A stretch of DNA of 64,000 nt. Source: Mitsuokella multacida DSM 20544. Its GTDB lineage: Bacteria; Bacillota; Negativicutes; Selenomonadales; Selenomonadaceae. Made by a program: the position numbers and the translations under genes. The stretch covers positions 1,140,588 through 1,204,587 of the forward strand of contig NZ_GG697141.2 of the NCBI RefSeq assembly GCF_000155955.1, read 5' to 3'. Below the pieces are notes generated by a model, which worked only from the letters and a program-made list of their open reading frames with translations, did not search any database and was not told the DNA's origin. This document shows, in pieces, positions 24,284 to 33,366 of this stretch. Within the stretch, counting starts at the first letter, position 1, and each line of letters starts with the position of its first letter.

Positions 24284-24553
24284 TTATTTGTTATTTATAA
24301 TAAATATAACGTTGTTGCCTTGGATGCGCTCGATTTCCTGATTCGTCTCATCCGGGTGAACCGGCACCTGACTGATGCGCGGTGTATCTTCGATGTACTT
24401 CGTCATGATGTCCTGTACTGATTCGTCCTTGAATTCCTCGACCATGCGCTTCAGGATGAATGCGAGAATCTTCTTCTGGGAAAGCACCTTCTTCGCCGCC
24501 TAATCGTAGGCAGCATTGCGGTTGCCGTACAGCGCTTCTTCCGATAAACTCAT
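24284..24553 (-). pseudogene. Rpn/PD-(D/E)XK nuclease-family transposase, broken
   Basis: On the minus strand ATG 24553 opens MSLSEEALYGNRNAAYD, an in-frame TAG, then KKVLSQKKILAFILKRM, VEEFKDESVQDIMTKYIED and VPVHPDETN. This is the N-terminal signature of Rpn-type recombination-promoting nucleases. The similarity ends near the IS607 element's right end and the catalytic domain is missing, so the gene carries a nonsense mutation and is also truncated. The IS607 insertion is the likely cause of the truncation, but the missing 3' half is not found on the left side of the element. Confidence 0.7.
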
Positions 24554-24675
24554 TCTCCCACCTGCCTTTCTATCTCCATTCTACTAGGATTCGTGGGGAT
24601 TGACAACAGCGCTTTCTGCTCGAGTAGGATGCGCAGTACCTGAAAAGAGCATTATGGAAAAATGAGGTGATACTG

Positions 24676-25080
24676 ATGGATGATAAGGAAAAGAAGTACG
24701 ATGTTGAGACTGGCGAGGAGCTTGTGAGAGATGTGCGGCCCATGACTATCTCGTATGCAGGGCATCAGATGACCTTCTCGATGCCAGGCTGGTATCCGAA
24801 GGATAATGATGAGGGGACTTTTACGGATGATGACATGAAGGTCTATGACAAGGCGCTGAATCAGTTGAAAGCGGAATCAGAGCATCTCTTGAAGCCGATG
24901 GAGATCCGTGCCATCCGCAAGAAATTGAAGTTGACGCAGGTGCAGGCCGGTACGATTCTTGGCGGCGGAAAGAAGGCTTTCCAGAAGTACGAAAGCGATG
25001 AGATCCTGCCGAGCCGTGCTATCTCGAACCTGTTGCGTGTCTTAGCTGTCCAGCCGTCGTTGTTGCAGACCATCATGTGA
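24676..25080 (+). CDS. Solitary MqsA-like HTH protein without zinc cysteines
   Basis: This 134-residue protein is related to MqsA-type antitoxins. The C-terminal XRE domain (IRAIRKKLKLTQVQAGTILG, then GGGKKAFQKYESDEILPS) is well conserved. The N-terminal half keeps the MqsA spacing (VRDVRPMTISYAG, FSMPGWYP) but contains no cysteine, so the zinc site of MqsA is absent. GAGGTG is 7 nt upstream of ATG 24676. No MqsR-like toxin gene is next to it; upstream is the Rpn remnant and downstream tadG. It may be an orphan regulator. Confidence 0.78.
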   Translation: MDDKEKKYDVETGEELVRDVRPMTISYAGHQMTFSMPGWYPKDNDEGTFTDDDMKVYDKALNQLKAESEHLLKPMEIRAIRKKLKLTQVQAGTILGGGKKAFQKYESDEILPSRAISNLLRVLAVQPSLLQTIM

Positions 25081-25116
25081 TGACGAGGTACTCGGTATGT
25101 CAGTGTGCGGGCGGAT

Positions 25117-25149
25117 GAAGGAGTGCTTCGATGGAGCAGTCCTTTTTTC
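25117..25149 (+). terminator. Possible terminator after the MqsA-like gene
   Basis: GGAGTGCT and AGCAGTCC pair with one mismatch across TCGATGG, followed by six T residues. Confidence 0.5.
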
Positions 25150-25150
25150 G

Positions 25151-25179
25151 TTGCGGCGGGGCGGGCGGACTGCTATACT
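25151..25179 (+). promoter_or_regulatory. Promoter of the displaced tadG gene
   Basis: TTGCGG (25151-25156), a 17-bp spacer and TATACT (25174-25179) preceded by TGC form an extended -10 like that of the main tad operon. The tadG start lies 40 bp downstream. Confidence 0.65.
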
Positions 25180-25218
25180 AGAAGAGAACAATCGGTTTTA
25201 GGAAAGAAGGGCGCAGAG

Positions 25219-26505
25219 ATGAAGGGACATCGCAGAGGACAGCAGGGGGCAATCCTGGTACTGACGGCTTTTCTGCTGCCTTTTATCATCGCGTTCACGG
25301 GGATGGCCGTTGACTTTGGCAGCGCCTATGTGCGCCGCTCGCAGCTGCAGAACGCAGCAGATGCAGCTGCTTTGGCCGGAGCATATCACCTTGACGACAA
25401 CCAGGCCGATGATGTCGTCCTTAAGTATCTGAAGACGAATCTTGATCCACATTTTACTAGTTATTCGTATCAGACAGGCGATGACTTCCCAGATAAGTTC
25501 GAAACGCTGAATTATCATACGGATAAACAGAAAGATGAATTGGATGTAACATTGCGGAGCAGTGTAGAAGCATCCTTCTTGAAGTTGTTTGATATCGATA
25601 CGATACCAGTATATGCTACAGCAAAGGCTAAAGTCTCAAAGGAAAAAGAATCATTACCTACTGATGATATGTTTAATTATGCAATAACTGTTGCTAATAA
25701 ATCTTATGAAACTGGTAATCCTAGCATATTTATGGTGTCATCAGGAATGAATATTAAAGGAAATATATTAACTAATGGATCAATATTATTTTGGAATGAT
25801 AGAGTCAATACTTTAGATGGGAAGATTTATTCTGCTGTACCATTAAATAAACAGGTTTGGTCTAATAAAGCATGGGATAACAAACCATTAGCTTTTGCTA
25901 CGCCAGATGGAAAAACATTTACAGATATCCATGATTATAATAAAAATAACGGAATCGCTGATATTAGGATAGACTCTAATAGCGGAATTGAAAAAATGAT
26001 TCGTAATTATCGTGATATGGCTATAAAAGATAGAGAAAAAGAACACATATATTACGATGATAGACCTAATAAAGATTACAATTTTTCTTCATCACATGCA
26101 GGAGTTTATCCGGATTTATGTCCTCAGGGTGATACAATAGTAAGCATCGATGATGCAGGAGGAATACCTCCTGAAAATAGGTATTATAGAGTGATAATCG
26201 TAAGTGGAAATATTAGTGCTAGCTTTGAGCATTCTCCACCACCTAAAGATAATGAGTATTTAGTACTTATATCATTGCACGGAAGTATTACCGTTCCTAA
26301 TGATATCCCACTTAATGCTATGATTTATGCTCCGGAAGGAACTGTTACAATTAATGGTAATGCAGCTCATGTGCGTGGTAGTATTGTTGCACAAACACTG
26401 TACATGTCATCCGGGGGACAGAAAATTACTGGATATAATTTTTTTAAAGAAGAATCTGGATTACCTGGAACTAGCGGAGAGAAAAAGGTGTCGTTAATTA
26501 AATAA
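25219..26505 (+). CDS. tadG: TadG-like pilus assembly protein
   Basis: This 428-residue protein has the N-terminal TadE/TadG module: basic start MKGHRRGQQGA, hydrophobic helix ILVLTAFLLPFIIAFTGMAV, then DFGSAYVRRSQLQNAADAAALAGA. The long extracellular part contains repeated Gly/Asn-rich beta motifs (GNILTNGSIL, GNISASF, GSITVPNDIP, GTVTINGNA), suggesting a beta-helical surface domain. AGAAGGG precedes ATG 25219. The first 70 or so codons are GC-rich like the chromosome, and from about nt 25440 the gene is strongly AT-rich. It is separated from the tad operon by about 11 kb of accessory DNA but probably belongs to the same machine. Confidence 0.85.
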   Translation: MKGHRRGQQGAILVLTAFLLPFIIAFTGMAVDFGSAYVRRSQLQNAADAAALAGAYHLDDNQADDVVLKYLKTNLDPHFTSYSYQTGDDFPDKFETLNYHTDKQKDELDVTLRSSVEASFLKLFDIDTIPVYATAKAKVSKEKESLPTDDMFNYAITVANKSYETGNPSIFMVSSGMNIKGNILTNGSILFWNDRVNTLDGKIYSAVPLNKQVWSNKAWDNKPLAFATPDGKTFTDIHDYNKNNGIADIRIDSNSGIEKMIRNYRDMAIKDREKEHIYYDDRPNKDYNFSSSHAGVYPDLCPQGDTIVSIDDAGGIPPENRYYRVIIVSGNISASFEHSPPPKDNEYLVLISLHGSITVPNDIPLNAMIYAPEGTVTINGNAAHVRGSIVAQTLYMSSGGQKITGYNFFKEESGLPGTSGEKKVSLIK

Positions 26506-26558
26506 TCAGGCATTGTATTTCTGTACGGAATTTCTAAAATCCTTTTTTATAAGGATGC

Positions 26559-26603
26559 AAAAAGGCACCTCCTGGGTTACCGTCCTTGGAGGTGCCTTTT
26601 TAG
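26559..26603 (+). terminator. Terminator after tadG
   Basis: AAAAGGCACCTCC pairs with GGAGGTGCCTTTT over a 15-nt loop, with A-run and T-run flanks. A small upstream hairpin ATCCTT/AAGGAT lies at 26539-26556. Confidence 0.88.
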
Positions 26604-26709
26604 TATAATGGTGTTCTCGTGCATATCCTACAGTCTCTAGTATATCATATCTGCTTGCTAGGGCAAGTGTTTTATCTGGGATGGCCCATTGGACTTATTT
26701 TGTGCAATA

Positions 26710-26743
26710 CAAAAGCGGGAACAACCGAACGTTCCCGCTTTTG
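26710..26743. terminator. Hairpin CAAAAGCGGGAAC / GTTCCCGCTTTTG
   Basis: A perfect 13-bp stem with an 8-nt loop lies between tadG and the gene remnant on the minus strand. Its CAAAA/TTTTG edges suit a bidirectional terminator. Another short palindrome (CTACCACAT/ATGTAGTAG region) lies near 26766-26790. Confidence 0.6.
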
Positions 26744-26849
26744 CCGCCTCTATACCTTCTGCCACCTACCACATACTAGATGTAGTAGGTCTCCCATGAC
26801 TATATTACAACAAATGGGGGAGCATTTCAATAGGGGCTGAGAAATTTTG

Positions 26850-27282
26850 TTATTTGCTGCTGGTTGATGTGGGCTCGATGTAGGTGACGGGGAAGCCGTC
26901 GATGGTGTAAACCATGCGCTGGCCGGTGGGGATGGTCTCGGGGGCGTTCTTGGTCTCGTCACCGGGGCGGACGCGGCCGCGCTGGTAGAGGGTCTTGCCG
27001 TCGGCGTTCTCGATCATGGTGTCGTGCTGGGCGGAGAAGTCGATGGCGGTGACGGGTGTCCAGATGGTGGAGGTGTCGATCTTCGTGACACCGTCCTGGA
27101 TGTCGAGGGCGCTGCCGGGGCTGACGCGCGTCGTGATCTTGCGGCCGGATTCCTCGGAGATGGTGCTCGTCTCGTTGGTGCCGGAGAGCGCGGCGGCTTT
27201 CTCATAGAGCTGTCGCGCCTTGGTGTAGTCCTGCTTGACACCGGTGCCCGTCTCGTTGATAGCAAATGATTCTCAAGCAAAA
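26850..27282 (-). pseudogene. 3' fragment of an unidentified exported or surface protein gene
   Basis: An open minus-strand frame of about 140 codons, strongly GC-biased and ending in TAA, encodes KQDYTKARQLYEKAAALSG, GRKITTRVSPGSALDIQDGV, WTPVTAIDFSAQHDTMIENA and GQRMVYTIDGFPVTYIEPTS. A stop codon closes the frame upstream and no start or ribosome-binding site is present, so only the 3' end remains. The short tetratricopeptide-like piece (YTKARQLYEKAAAL) is the only family hint. The remaining 27283-27450 stretch shows no gene. Confidence 0.55.
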
Positions 27283-27467
27283 ATTAGAGGCAGGATGAGA
27301 AGTCGGTTAATCTCAGCGGCCGGCAAAGATTTTTAACAAGATGCACAAGATTTTAGAGGGGATGGGGGCCCGCGTGACGAATCTCTTTAGGTATAGGCAA
27401 GACGAATGGCCGGACGTGGAACGTCAATTCATCGTACATGTTCGTCAAGGGAAAGGAAGCGATCCGC

Positions 27468-28466
27468 ATGTACTTCTACTGTGAAGACTGCAAGAAAGAA
27501 TACCCATTGAATACGCATTCGTACAAATGTGACTGCGGCGGCATGTTCCGCCTGCACAAGGACCCGCATGAGGCGGTGGTGAAGCACGAGATCTCGCTCG
27601 GCGAGTTCGTGACGCCGCTCGTGCCATTCCAGGTCGGCAAGCTCGACTTCCTGCTCAAGATGGAGCATCTGCTGCCGACGGGGTCGTTCAAGGACCGCGG
27701 GGCCTGCGGCATGATCAATGCGCTGCACGACCTCGGCATCAAGAAGATCGCGCTGGACTCGTCGGGCAATGCGGGCGCTTCGATGGCGGCGTATGCGGCG
27801 GCTGCGGATATGGAGTGCACGGTCTACACGCCGGACGACATCTCGCAGGAGAAGGTCAAGCAGATTGAGGCGTACGGCGCGAAGATCGTGAAGGTGGCCA
27901 ATGGCCGCATGAAGGCGTGCGCGGCGGTCAAGCAGAACCTCGGCGATGCGTACTACGCGTCGCACGTCTACAACCCTCTGTTCTTTGAGGGCATCAAGTC
28001 GATGGCGCATGAGCTCTACGACCAGCTCGGCCACCATGTGCCGGATTACATCTTCATGCCGGTCGGCAATGGCACGATGCTCATCGGGCTGTTCCTCGGC
28101 TTCATGGAGATCGGGCGGCTGCCGCACTTCGTCGCGGTGCAGTCGTCGAAGTGCGCGCCGCTCTACGAGGCGTACCATGAGGTGCCGGCTTCGCCGAAGC
28201 GCACGACGATCGCGGAGGCCATCCGCATCACGAAGCCGAAGCGCCTCAAGGAGATGGTAAAGGCCATCCGCGATTCGGGCGGCGATGTCATCACGGTGCC
28301 GGACAAGGACATCCTCAAGGCGCAGAAATACCTGAGCCATCGCGGCATCTACGTCGAGATGACGTCGGCGGCGGCGCTCGCGGGCGCGGTGCAGTTCTTC
28401 GAGAACGGCAAGCCGGACAACTACAAGGTCGTCATCCCGCTGACGGGCAATGGCCTGAAGCGTTGA
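27468..28466 (+). CDS. Threonine-synthase-like PLP enzyme
   Basis: This 332-residue fold-type II PLP enzyme is of the threonine synthase family, which converts O-phosphohomoserine to threonine. The PLP lysine is K75 in PTGSFKDRGACG, the phosphate-binding loop is SSGNAGASMAAYAA, and MPVGNGTMLIG binds the cofactor phosphate. The N-terminus keeps a short zinc-ribbon-like segment (YCEDCKKEY, YKCDCGGMF). AAAGGAAG precedes ATG 27468. It is somewhat shorter than typical ThrC (350-420), so a related beta-eliminating or beta-replacing activity cannot be excluded. It is possibly co-transcribed with the following ppx/gppA gene (54-nt gap). Confidence 0.85.
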   Translation: MYFYCEDCKKEYPLNTHSYKCDCGGMFRLHKDPHEAVVKHEISLGEFVTPLVPFQVGKLDFLLKMEHLLPTGSFKDRGACGMINALHDLGIKKIALDSSGNAGASMAAYAAAADMECTVYTPDDISQEKVKQIEAYGAKIVKVANGRMKACAAVKQNLGDAYYASHVYNPLFFEGIKSMAHELYDQLGHHVPDYIFMPVGNGTMLIGLFLGFMEIGRLPHFVAVQSSKCAPLYEAYHEVPASPKRTTIAEAIRITKPKRLKEMVKAIRDSGGDVITVPDKDILKAQKYLSHRGIYVEMTSAAALAGAVQFFENGKPDNYKVVIPLTGNGLKR

Positions 28467-28520
28467 GTCGCTTGGGCATCTGGGATTGAGAGGATTGGGC
28501 AGTGAGCCGAGGGGAGTACC

Positions 28521-29426
28521 ATGTTATACGGAATGATTGATATCGGATCGAACACGGTCCGCATGGCGATTTATCGCATCGAAGGCACGCATGTCGAGAT
28601 GCTCATGAAGAAGAAGCACACGGTCGGGCTGGCGGCGTATCTTAGGGACGGCGTCATGCAGCAGCAGGGCATCGACAAGGCGGTGGAGATCCTCAAGGAG
28701 TTTCGGGCCTTCCTGCTCGCCTTCAACATCACGCATGTCGTGGCGTTCACGACGGCGGCGCTGCGCAATGCGAAGAACAGCGCGGCGGCGGTCGGCGAGA
28801 TCGAGCGGCGCACGGGGCTGCCGATCCGCGTGATCACGGGCGACGAGGAGGCGACGTACGACTTCATCGGCGCGACGCACGACCTCAATGAGGACGCAGG
28901 CCTGCTCATCGATATCGGCGGCGCGAGCACGGAGATCGTCTCCTACAGCGCGGGCAAGATCGAGCAGAAGATCAGCCTGCCAATCGGCTCGCTGGCCTTC
29001 CGCACGAAGTACGTGCACGGCATGCTGCCGACGAAGGCGGAATGCGAGGCGATGCGCGAGGAGGCGGAGGCGACGCTCAGAGCGGCCACGGCCTTCGCGG
29101 ACGTCCGCGAGGCGTCGATCGCGGGCATCGGCGGCACGTTCAAGGGCGCGACGGCGCTCTACAATGCGCTGTACGAGAAGCCCATCGACAATGTGAAGAT
29201 GGAAGCCGCCCGCCTCGAGGCGCTCATCGAGCGCTTCACGGACGAACACGGCATCAATGAGGCGATGACGGCGATGTTGATGAAGACGGTGCCGGACCGC
29301 ATCCACACAGTCATTCCGGGGCTCATCATCGCCGAGGTGCTCGCCGCGCGCTTCCACTGCAAGGAGATCACCTACAGCGATTCCGGCGTGCGCGAGGGCT
29401 ACATCTATTCGGAGGTATTGAAGTAA
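28521..29426 (+). CDS. Ppx/GppA-type phosphatase
   Basis: This 301-residue protein of the exopolyphosphatase/guanosine pentaphosphate phosphatase family has an actin-like ATPase fold. The phosphate-1 loop GMIDIGSNTVRM opens the protein, the second motif LLIDIGGASTEIV is at about residues 130-142, and GIGGTFKG is present near 205. Members hydrolyse polyphosphate or pppGpp in the stringent response. The length fits the short form that has only the N-terminal Ppx domain. GAGGGGAG precedes ATG 28521. It is followed by a hairpin and the gyrA promoter region. Confidence 0.9.
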   Translation: MLYGMIDIGSNTVRMAIYRIEGTHVEMLMKKKHTVGLAAYLRDGVMQQQGIDKAVEILKEFRAFLLAFNITHVVAFTTAALRNAKNSAAAVGEIERRTGLPIRVITGDEEATYDFIGATHDLNEDAGLLIDIGGASTEIVSYSAGKIEQKISLPIGSLAFRTKYVHGMLPTKAECEAMREEAEATLRAATAFADVREASIAGIGGTFKGATALYNALYEKPIDNVKMEAARLEALIERFTDEHGINEAMTAMLMKTVPDRIHTVIPGLIIAEVLAARFHCKEITYSDSGVREGYIYSEVLK

Positions 29427-29497
29427 AATATTGACGAAATATCCATATTAACCTAGGATATTAATAGAGTGATGTCGGACAACATCATGAAACACAA

Positions 29498-29528
29498 AGG
29501 CCCATCGGTGTGACTGACCGATGGGCCT
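29498..29528 (+). terminator. Hairpin after ppx/gppA
   Basis: AGGCCCATCGGT pairs perfectly with ACCGATGGGCCT over a 7-nt loop. The following CGCTATTTCC is a weak U-tract. It probably terminates the preceding operon. Confidence 0.65.
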
Positions 29529-29596
29529 CGCTATTTCCGGGAAGATCTTGAAAGTCCCGTGTATCATGCGCTCTGATGGACTTTCTCCTAGAAAAA

Positions 29597-29605
29597 TGGT
29601 ATAAT
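29597..29605 (+). promoter_or_regulatory. Extended -10 promoter of gyrA
   Basis: TGGTATAAT (TATAAT at 29600-29605) lies 60 bp before the gyrA start, with no good -35. It follows the same TGG-type extended -10 pattern as the tad operon promoter. Confidence 0.6.
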
Positions 29606-29665
29606 TAAATGCTAAATGATTTTGCTAGAATACATGTTTTTGTTTTGAGATTTTGAGGTGAGATT

Positions 29666-32092
29666 GTGGATTTTGGTCAGGGAAAGATCGTGCCGGTCAA
29701 CCTGGAACACGAGATGAAGAACTCGTACATCGACTACGCTATGAGTGTCATCGTCGCGCGTGCTCTGCCGGATGTCCGGGACGGCTTGAAACCAGTACAC
29801 CGCCGCATCCTTTACGCGATGCAGGAGGCGGGCATGGGCTCGAACAAGCCCTACAAGAAATCGGCCCGTATCGTCGGTGAAGTCCTCGGTAAATATCATC
29901 CGCACGGCGATTCGTCGGTCTACGATGCAATCGTGCGCATGGCGCAGGATTTCTCCATGCGCTACATGCTCGCAGATGGTCACGGCAACTTCGGCTCGGT
30001 CGATGGCGACCCGGCGGCTGCCATGCGTTACACCGAGGTCCGCATGTCGAAGATTGCGGAGCTCATGCTGCAGGACATCGACAAGGAAACGGTCGACTTC
30101 ACGCCGAACTACGATGAGTCGCTGAAGGAGCCGGAGGTACTGCCGGCGAAGTTCCCGCAGCTGCTCGTCAACGGCACGTCGGGCATCGCGGTCGGCATGG
30201 CGACGAACATCCCGCCGCACAACATGTGCGAGGTCATCGATGGCACGCTGATGCTCATAGACCATCCGGATGCGACGATTGACGACCTCATGAAGGTCAT
30301 CAAGGGACCGGATTTCCCGACGGCTGGCCTGATCCTAGGTCAGGACGGCATCCGCCAGGCGTACACGACAGGCCGCGGCGTCATCAAGATGCGCGCGAAC
30401 GCCCGCATCGAGACGCTGTCGAACGGCAAGCCGCGCATCATCGTCACGGAGCTGCCGTATCAGGTCAACAAGGCGCGCCTCGTCGAGAAGATCGCGCAGC
30501 TCGTGCGCGACAAGCAGATCGAGGGCATCACGGCGCTCAACGATGAGTCGGACCGCGGCGGCATGCGCATCGTCATCGACCTGCGCCGCGACGCGAACGC
30601 GAACGTCATCCTCAATCAGCTCTACAAGCACACGCAGCTGCAGGACAGCTTCGGCGTCATCATGCTGGCGCTCGTCGACGGCAAGCCGAAGATCCTGAAC
30701 CTCAAGGAAGTCCTGCACTACTACATCGCGCATCAGGAAGATGTCATCACGCGGCGCACGCGCTACGACCTCAAGAAGGCAGAGGCGCGCGCCCACATCT
30801 TGGAGGGCTTGACGATTGCCCTCGACCACCTCGATGCCGTCATCACGACGATCCGCGAGAGCCGCACGGCTGACATCGCGCGCGCAGCCCTGATCTCGGG
30901 CTTCAAGCTCTCGGAGAAGCAGGCTCAGGCCATCCTCGACCTTCGCCTGCAGCGCCTGACGGGCCTCGAGCGCGAGAAGATCGAGGAGGAGTATCAGGAA
31001 GTCCTGAAGGCCATCGAGGAGTACAAGGCCATCCTCGCGGACGAGGGCCGCATCCTCGCCATCATCAAGGATGAGCTCAAGGCAGTCAAGGCGAAGTTCG
31101 GTGATGCGCGCCGTACGCGCCTGACGGTCGACACGAGCGAGATCGACGTCGAGGACCTCATTGCCGAGGAAGATGTCGTCATCACGCTGACGCACAACAA
31201 CTACATCAAGCGCATGGCGCTCGACACCTACCGCCGCCAGAATCGCGGTGGTAAGGGCATCAAGGGCATGCCGACGAAGGAGAAGGATTTCGTCGAGAAC
31301 CTCTTGATCACGACGACGCACCACACAATCCTGTTCTTCACGAATCGCGGCCGCGTCTACCATCTCAAGGCGTACGAGATCGCAGAGGCAAGCCGCGCGG
31401 CGAAGGGCACGGCCATCATCAACCTGCTGCAGCTTGAGAAGGACGAGAAGATCACGGCCGTCATCCAGGTCAAGGGCTTTAATCCGGACGCCTACCTGTT
31501 CATGGCGACGAAGAAGGGCATCGTCAAGAAGACGAGCCTCGTCGAGTTCAAGAACCTGCACAAGGGTGGCCTCAATGCCATCAACCTCGACGACGATGAC
31601 GAGCTCATCGGCGTCAAGTTCACGGACGGCGAGCGCGACATGATCCTCGGCACGAAGTGGGGTATGGCCATCGTCTTCGGTGAGGACGATGTGCGCGCGA
31701 TGGGCCGCGCGGCCCGCGGCGTCAAGGGCATCAGCCTTAACGACGGCGATGAGGTCATCGGCATGGATACGCTCTCGCCAAACGCCGAGGTGCTGACGGT
31801 CACGGCTGAGGGCTACGGCAAGCGCACGGAGACGAGCGAGTACCGCGCCCAGAACCGCGGCGGCAAGGGCCTCATCAACCTCAAGGTCACGGAGAAGACG
31901 GGCGATGTCATCGGACTGCGCGTCGTCCATCCGGACCAGGAGCTCATGCTCATCACGACGGAGGGCATCGTCATCCGCACGAACATCTCCGACATCTCCG
32001 TCATCAGCCGCAATACCCAGGGCGTCAAGCTCATGTCGACTGGCGAGAACGACATCGTCGCCTCGATGGCCGTCATGGACCAGAAGAACTGA
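29666..32092 (+). CDS. gyrA: DNA gyrase subunit A
   Basis: This 808-residue subunit of the A2B2 gyrase breaks and rejoins DNA during negative supercoiling. The active-site tyrosine is Y122 in AMRYTEVRM. The quinolone-resistance region reads [14 protein letters not shown], with S83 and D87 as in susceptible wild types. The GyrA box [12 protein letters not shown] in the C-terminal beta-pinwheel identifies gyrase rather than topoisomerase IV, and a second similar repeat [12 protein letters not shown] follows later. GTG 29666 has GAGGTGAG about 5 nt upstream; TTG 29664 is out of frame. gyrB, dnaA and recF are not beside it, so it stands apart from the usual Firmicutes replication cluster. Confidence 0.97.
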   Translation: MDFGQGKIVPVNLEHEMKNSYIDYAMSVIVARALPDVRDGLKPVHRRILYAMQEAGMGSNKPYKKSARIVGEVLGKYHPHGDSSVYDAIVRMAQDFSMRYMLADGHGNFGSVDGDPAAAMRYTEVRMSKIAELMLQDIDKETVDFTPNYDESLKEPEVLPAKFPQLLVNGTSGIAVGMATNIPPHNMCEVIDGTLMLIDHPDATIDDLMKVIKGPDFPTAGLILGQDGIRQAYTTGRGVIKMRANARIETLSNGKPRIIVTELPYQVNKARLVEKIAQLVRDKQIEGITALNDESDRGGMRIVIDLRRDANANVILNQLYKHTQLQDSFGVIMLALVDGKPKILNLKEVLHYYIAHQEDVITRRTRYDLKKAEARAHILEGLTIALDHLDAVITTIRESRTADIARAALISGFKLSEKQAQAILDLRLQRLTGLEREKIEEEYQEVLKAIEEYKAILADEGRILAIIKDELKAVKAKFGDARRTRLTVDTSEIDVEDLIAEEDVVITLTHNNYIKRMALDTYRRQNRGGKGIKGMPTKEKDFVENLLITTTHHTILFFTNRGRVYHLKAYEIAEASRAAKGTAIINLLQLEKDEKITAVIQVKGFNPDAYLFMATKKGIVKKTSLVEFKNLHKGGLNAINLDDDDELIGVKFTDGERDMILGTKWGMAIVFGEDDVRAMGRAARGVKGISLNDGDEVIGMDTLSPNAEVLTVTAEGYGKRTETSEYRAQNRGGKGLINLKVTEKTGDVIGLRVVHPDQELMLITTEGIVIRTNISDISVISRNTQGVKLMSTGENDIVASMAVMDQKN

Positions 32093-32128
32093 GTGCGCTC
32101 CGCTCTTGGATGCTCAGTATCTCAGTAT

Positions 32129-32159
32129 ACAGGATGTTCAAGATGTTCAGGATGCTCAG
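32129..32159. repeat. Short 9-bp tandem repeats downstream of gyrA
   Basis: AGGATGTTC, AAGATGTTC and AGGATGCTC occur in direct tandem, with related GATGCTCAG and TATCTCAG just upstream. They fill the gap between the gyrA stop and its terminator. No function is evident. Confidence 0.6.
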
Positions 32160-32176
32160 TAAATGAATCAAGTATA

Positions 32177-32224
32177 GAAAAGGCTATCCCTTCGAGCAAG
32201 ATTGCTCGGGGATAGCCCTTTTCT
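32177..32224. terminator. Bidirectional terminator between gyrA and the lacI-type gene
   Basis: GGCTATCCC plus CGAGCAA pair with TTGCTCG plus GGGATAGCC, flanked by AAAA and TTTT. The two genes converge on it. Confidence 0.85.
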
Positions 32225-32256
32225 GTATCAGGATGTTCTCTATTCGTATTGGTGAA

Positions 32257-33231
32257 TCAGCAGGTCTCGCCCTGCTGGAAACCCATCGGGAGCGGCTGGA
32301 GCGAGGGGAGCTCTTTGTGGCGGATGCGGCGCACGATGGCTTCGGCGGCACGCCGGCCAAGGGTGGGGATGGGCTGGACGACGGCAGTCATGGTCTGCGG
32401 GCCGAGGCGCGTCAGGTAGGTGCCGTCGTAGGCGACGATGGAGAGGTCGTCGGGGCAGCGGCGGCCGCGTCGGCTGGCCTCACGCAACGCGCAGATGGCG
32501 CCGAGGTCCGTGCCGGAGATGGCGTCGACGTCGGGGTAGCGCTCAAAGACCTCGCGGGCGGCTATGGAGAAATCCTTGGGCTGCAGGGCGTTGGCCGGCA
32601 TGACGATCGTGTCGAGCGGGACGCTGGCCTGCTTGATGACTTGCGCGAAGATGTCCTCGTGTTCGTGGGCCGTCGTGTGGACGGTTGGAGCTCCGGTGAT
32701 CTGCACGACATGGTGCGGATGGCGCTTCAGCAGCGCATTGGCGGCCAGCTGGCCGCCCTGATGGTGGTCAGCGCGGATGATCGGGATTTCGTCGCAGAGG
32801 TAGCGGTCGAAGGCGATGACGGGCAGCTCGATGTGCTGGTAGTTCTCGATGTGCAGGGCATGGGCGCCGATGATCAGGCCGTCCATCGTATGGCGGCGCA
32901 GCATGTCGAGGAAGGCGAGCTCGGCGTTCTTCTTCTCGCCCGTCGAGCAGATCATCGTCTTGTAGCCGTAATCGTAGAGAGCTATCTCAATCTCGTGCAG
33001 CAGGGCGGCGAAAAAGGGGTGAGCGACGTCCGGGATGATGACGCCGATGAGGTTCGTGCGGTTGAGCGAGAGGTTGCGCCCGACTTCGCTCGGCACGTAG
33101 TGGAGCTCTTGGACGGCGGCCTCGACCTTGGCCCGCGTGGCGGCTGAGACGTATCCCTTGTTGTTGAGCACGAGAGAAACCGTGCTGGTGCTGACGCCAG
33201 CGAGCTTGGCGACATCTTTGATTCTTGCCAT
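32257..33231 (-). CDS. LacI-family repressor of the sucrose/fructan module
   Basis: This 324-residue LacI/GalR-type regulator has the helix-turn-helix ARIKDVAKLAGVSTSTVSLV at the N-terminus, followed by the hinge region (AAVQELHYVPSEVGRNL) and a periplasmic-binding-protein-like effector domain. ATG 33231 is preferred over 33291 because AAAGGA lies about 10 nt upstream and the product then starts at the helix-turn-helix. It is divergent from the GH32-MFS pair, whose promoter is followed by two palindromes of the LacI type, so it most likely represses them until a fructoside inducer binds. Confidence 0.9.
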   Translation of the reverse strand: MARIKDVAKLAGVSTSTVSLVLNNKGYVSAATRAKVEAAVQELHYVPSEVGRNLSLNRTNLIGVIIPDVAHPFFAALLHEIEIALYDYGYKTMICSTGEKKNAELAFLDMLRRHTMDGLIIGAHALHIENYQHIELPVIAFDRYLCDEIPIIRADHHQGGQLAANALLKRHPHHVVQITGAPTVHTTAHEHEDIFAQVIKQASVPLDTIVMPANALQPKDFSIAAREVFERYPDVDAISGTDLGAICALREASRRGRRCPDDLSIVAYDGTYLTRLGPQTMTAVVQPIPTLGRRAAEAIVRRIRHKELPSLQPLPMGFQQGETC

Positions 33232-33366
33232 AGGAGCAGTCCTTTCATCTGGTCTTGTGTTTAGTCTATCACAATCTCGGTTTTGTTGCATATCTTTTAC
33301 TTATAGAAACAGTATTTTCAGATAAATTGAATGACAATGACAAGAAAAATAAATACGATGAAATGA

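Larger units (their letters stand above)
22330..24300 (+). mobile_element. IS607-type element 2, recombinase probably inactive
   Basis: This is a second tnpA-tnpB pair with IS607 architecture, only distantly related to element 1. Boundaries are approximate: on the left after the terminator at 22288, on the right where the Rpn remnant begins (about 24284-24320). The AT-rich ends differ from the coding body. The recombinase lacks its catalytic serine, so transposition without help from another copy is unlikely. Confidence 0.7.

Noticed and set aside
30335-31930. Open minus-strand frame of 531 codons opposite gyrA
   Set aside because: Antisense shadow of gyrA; composition reflects third-position bias of the real gene.
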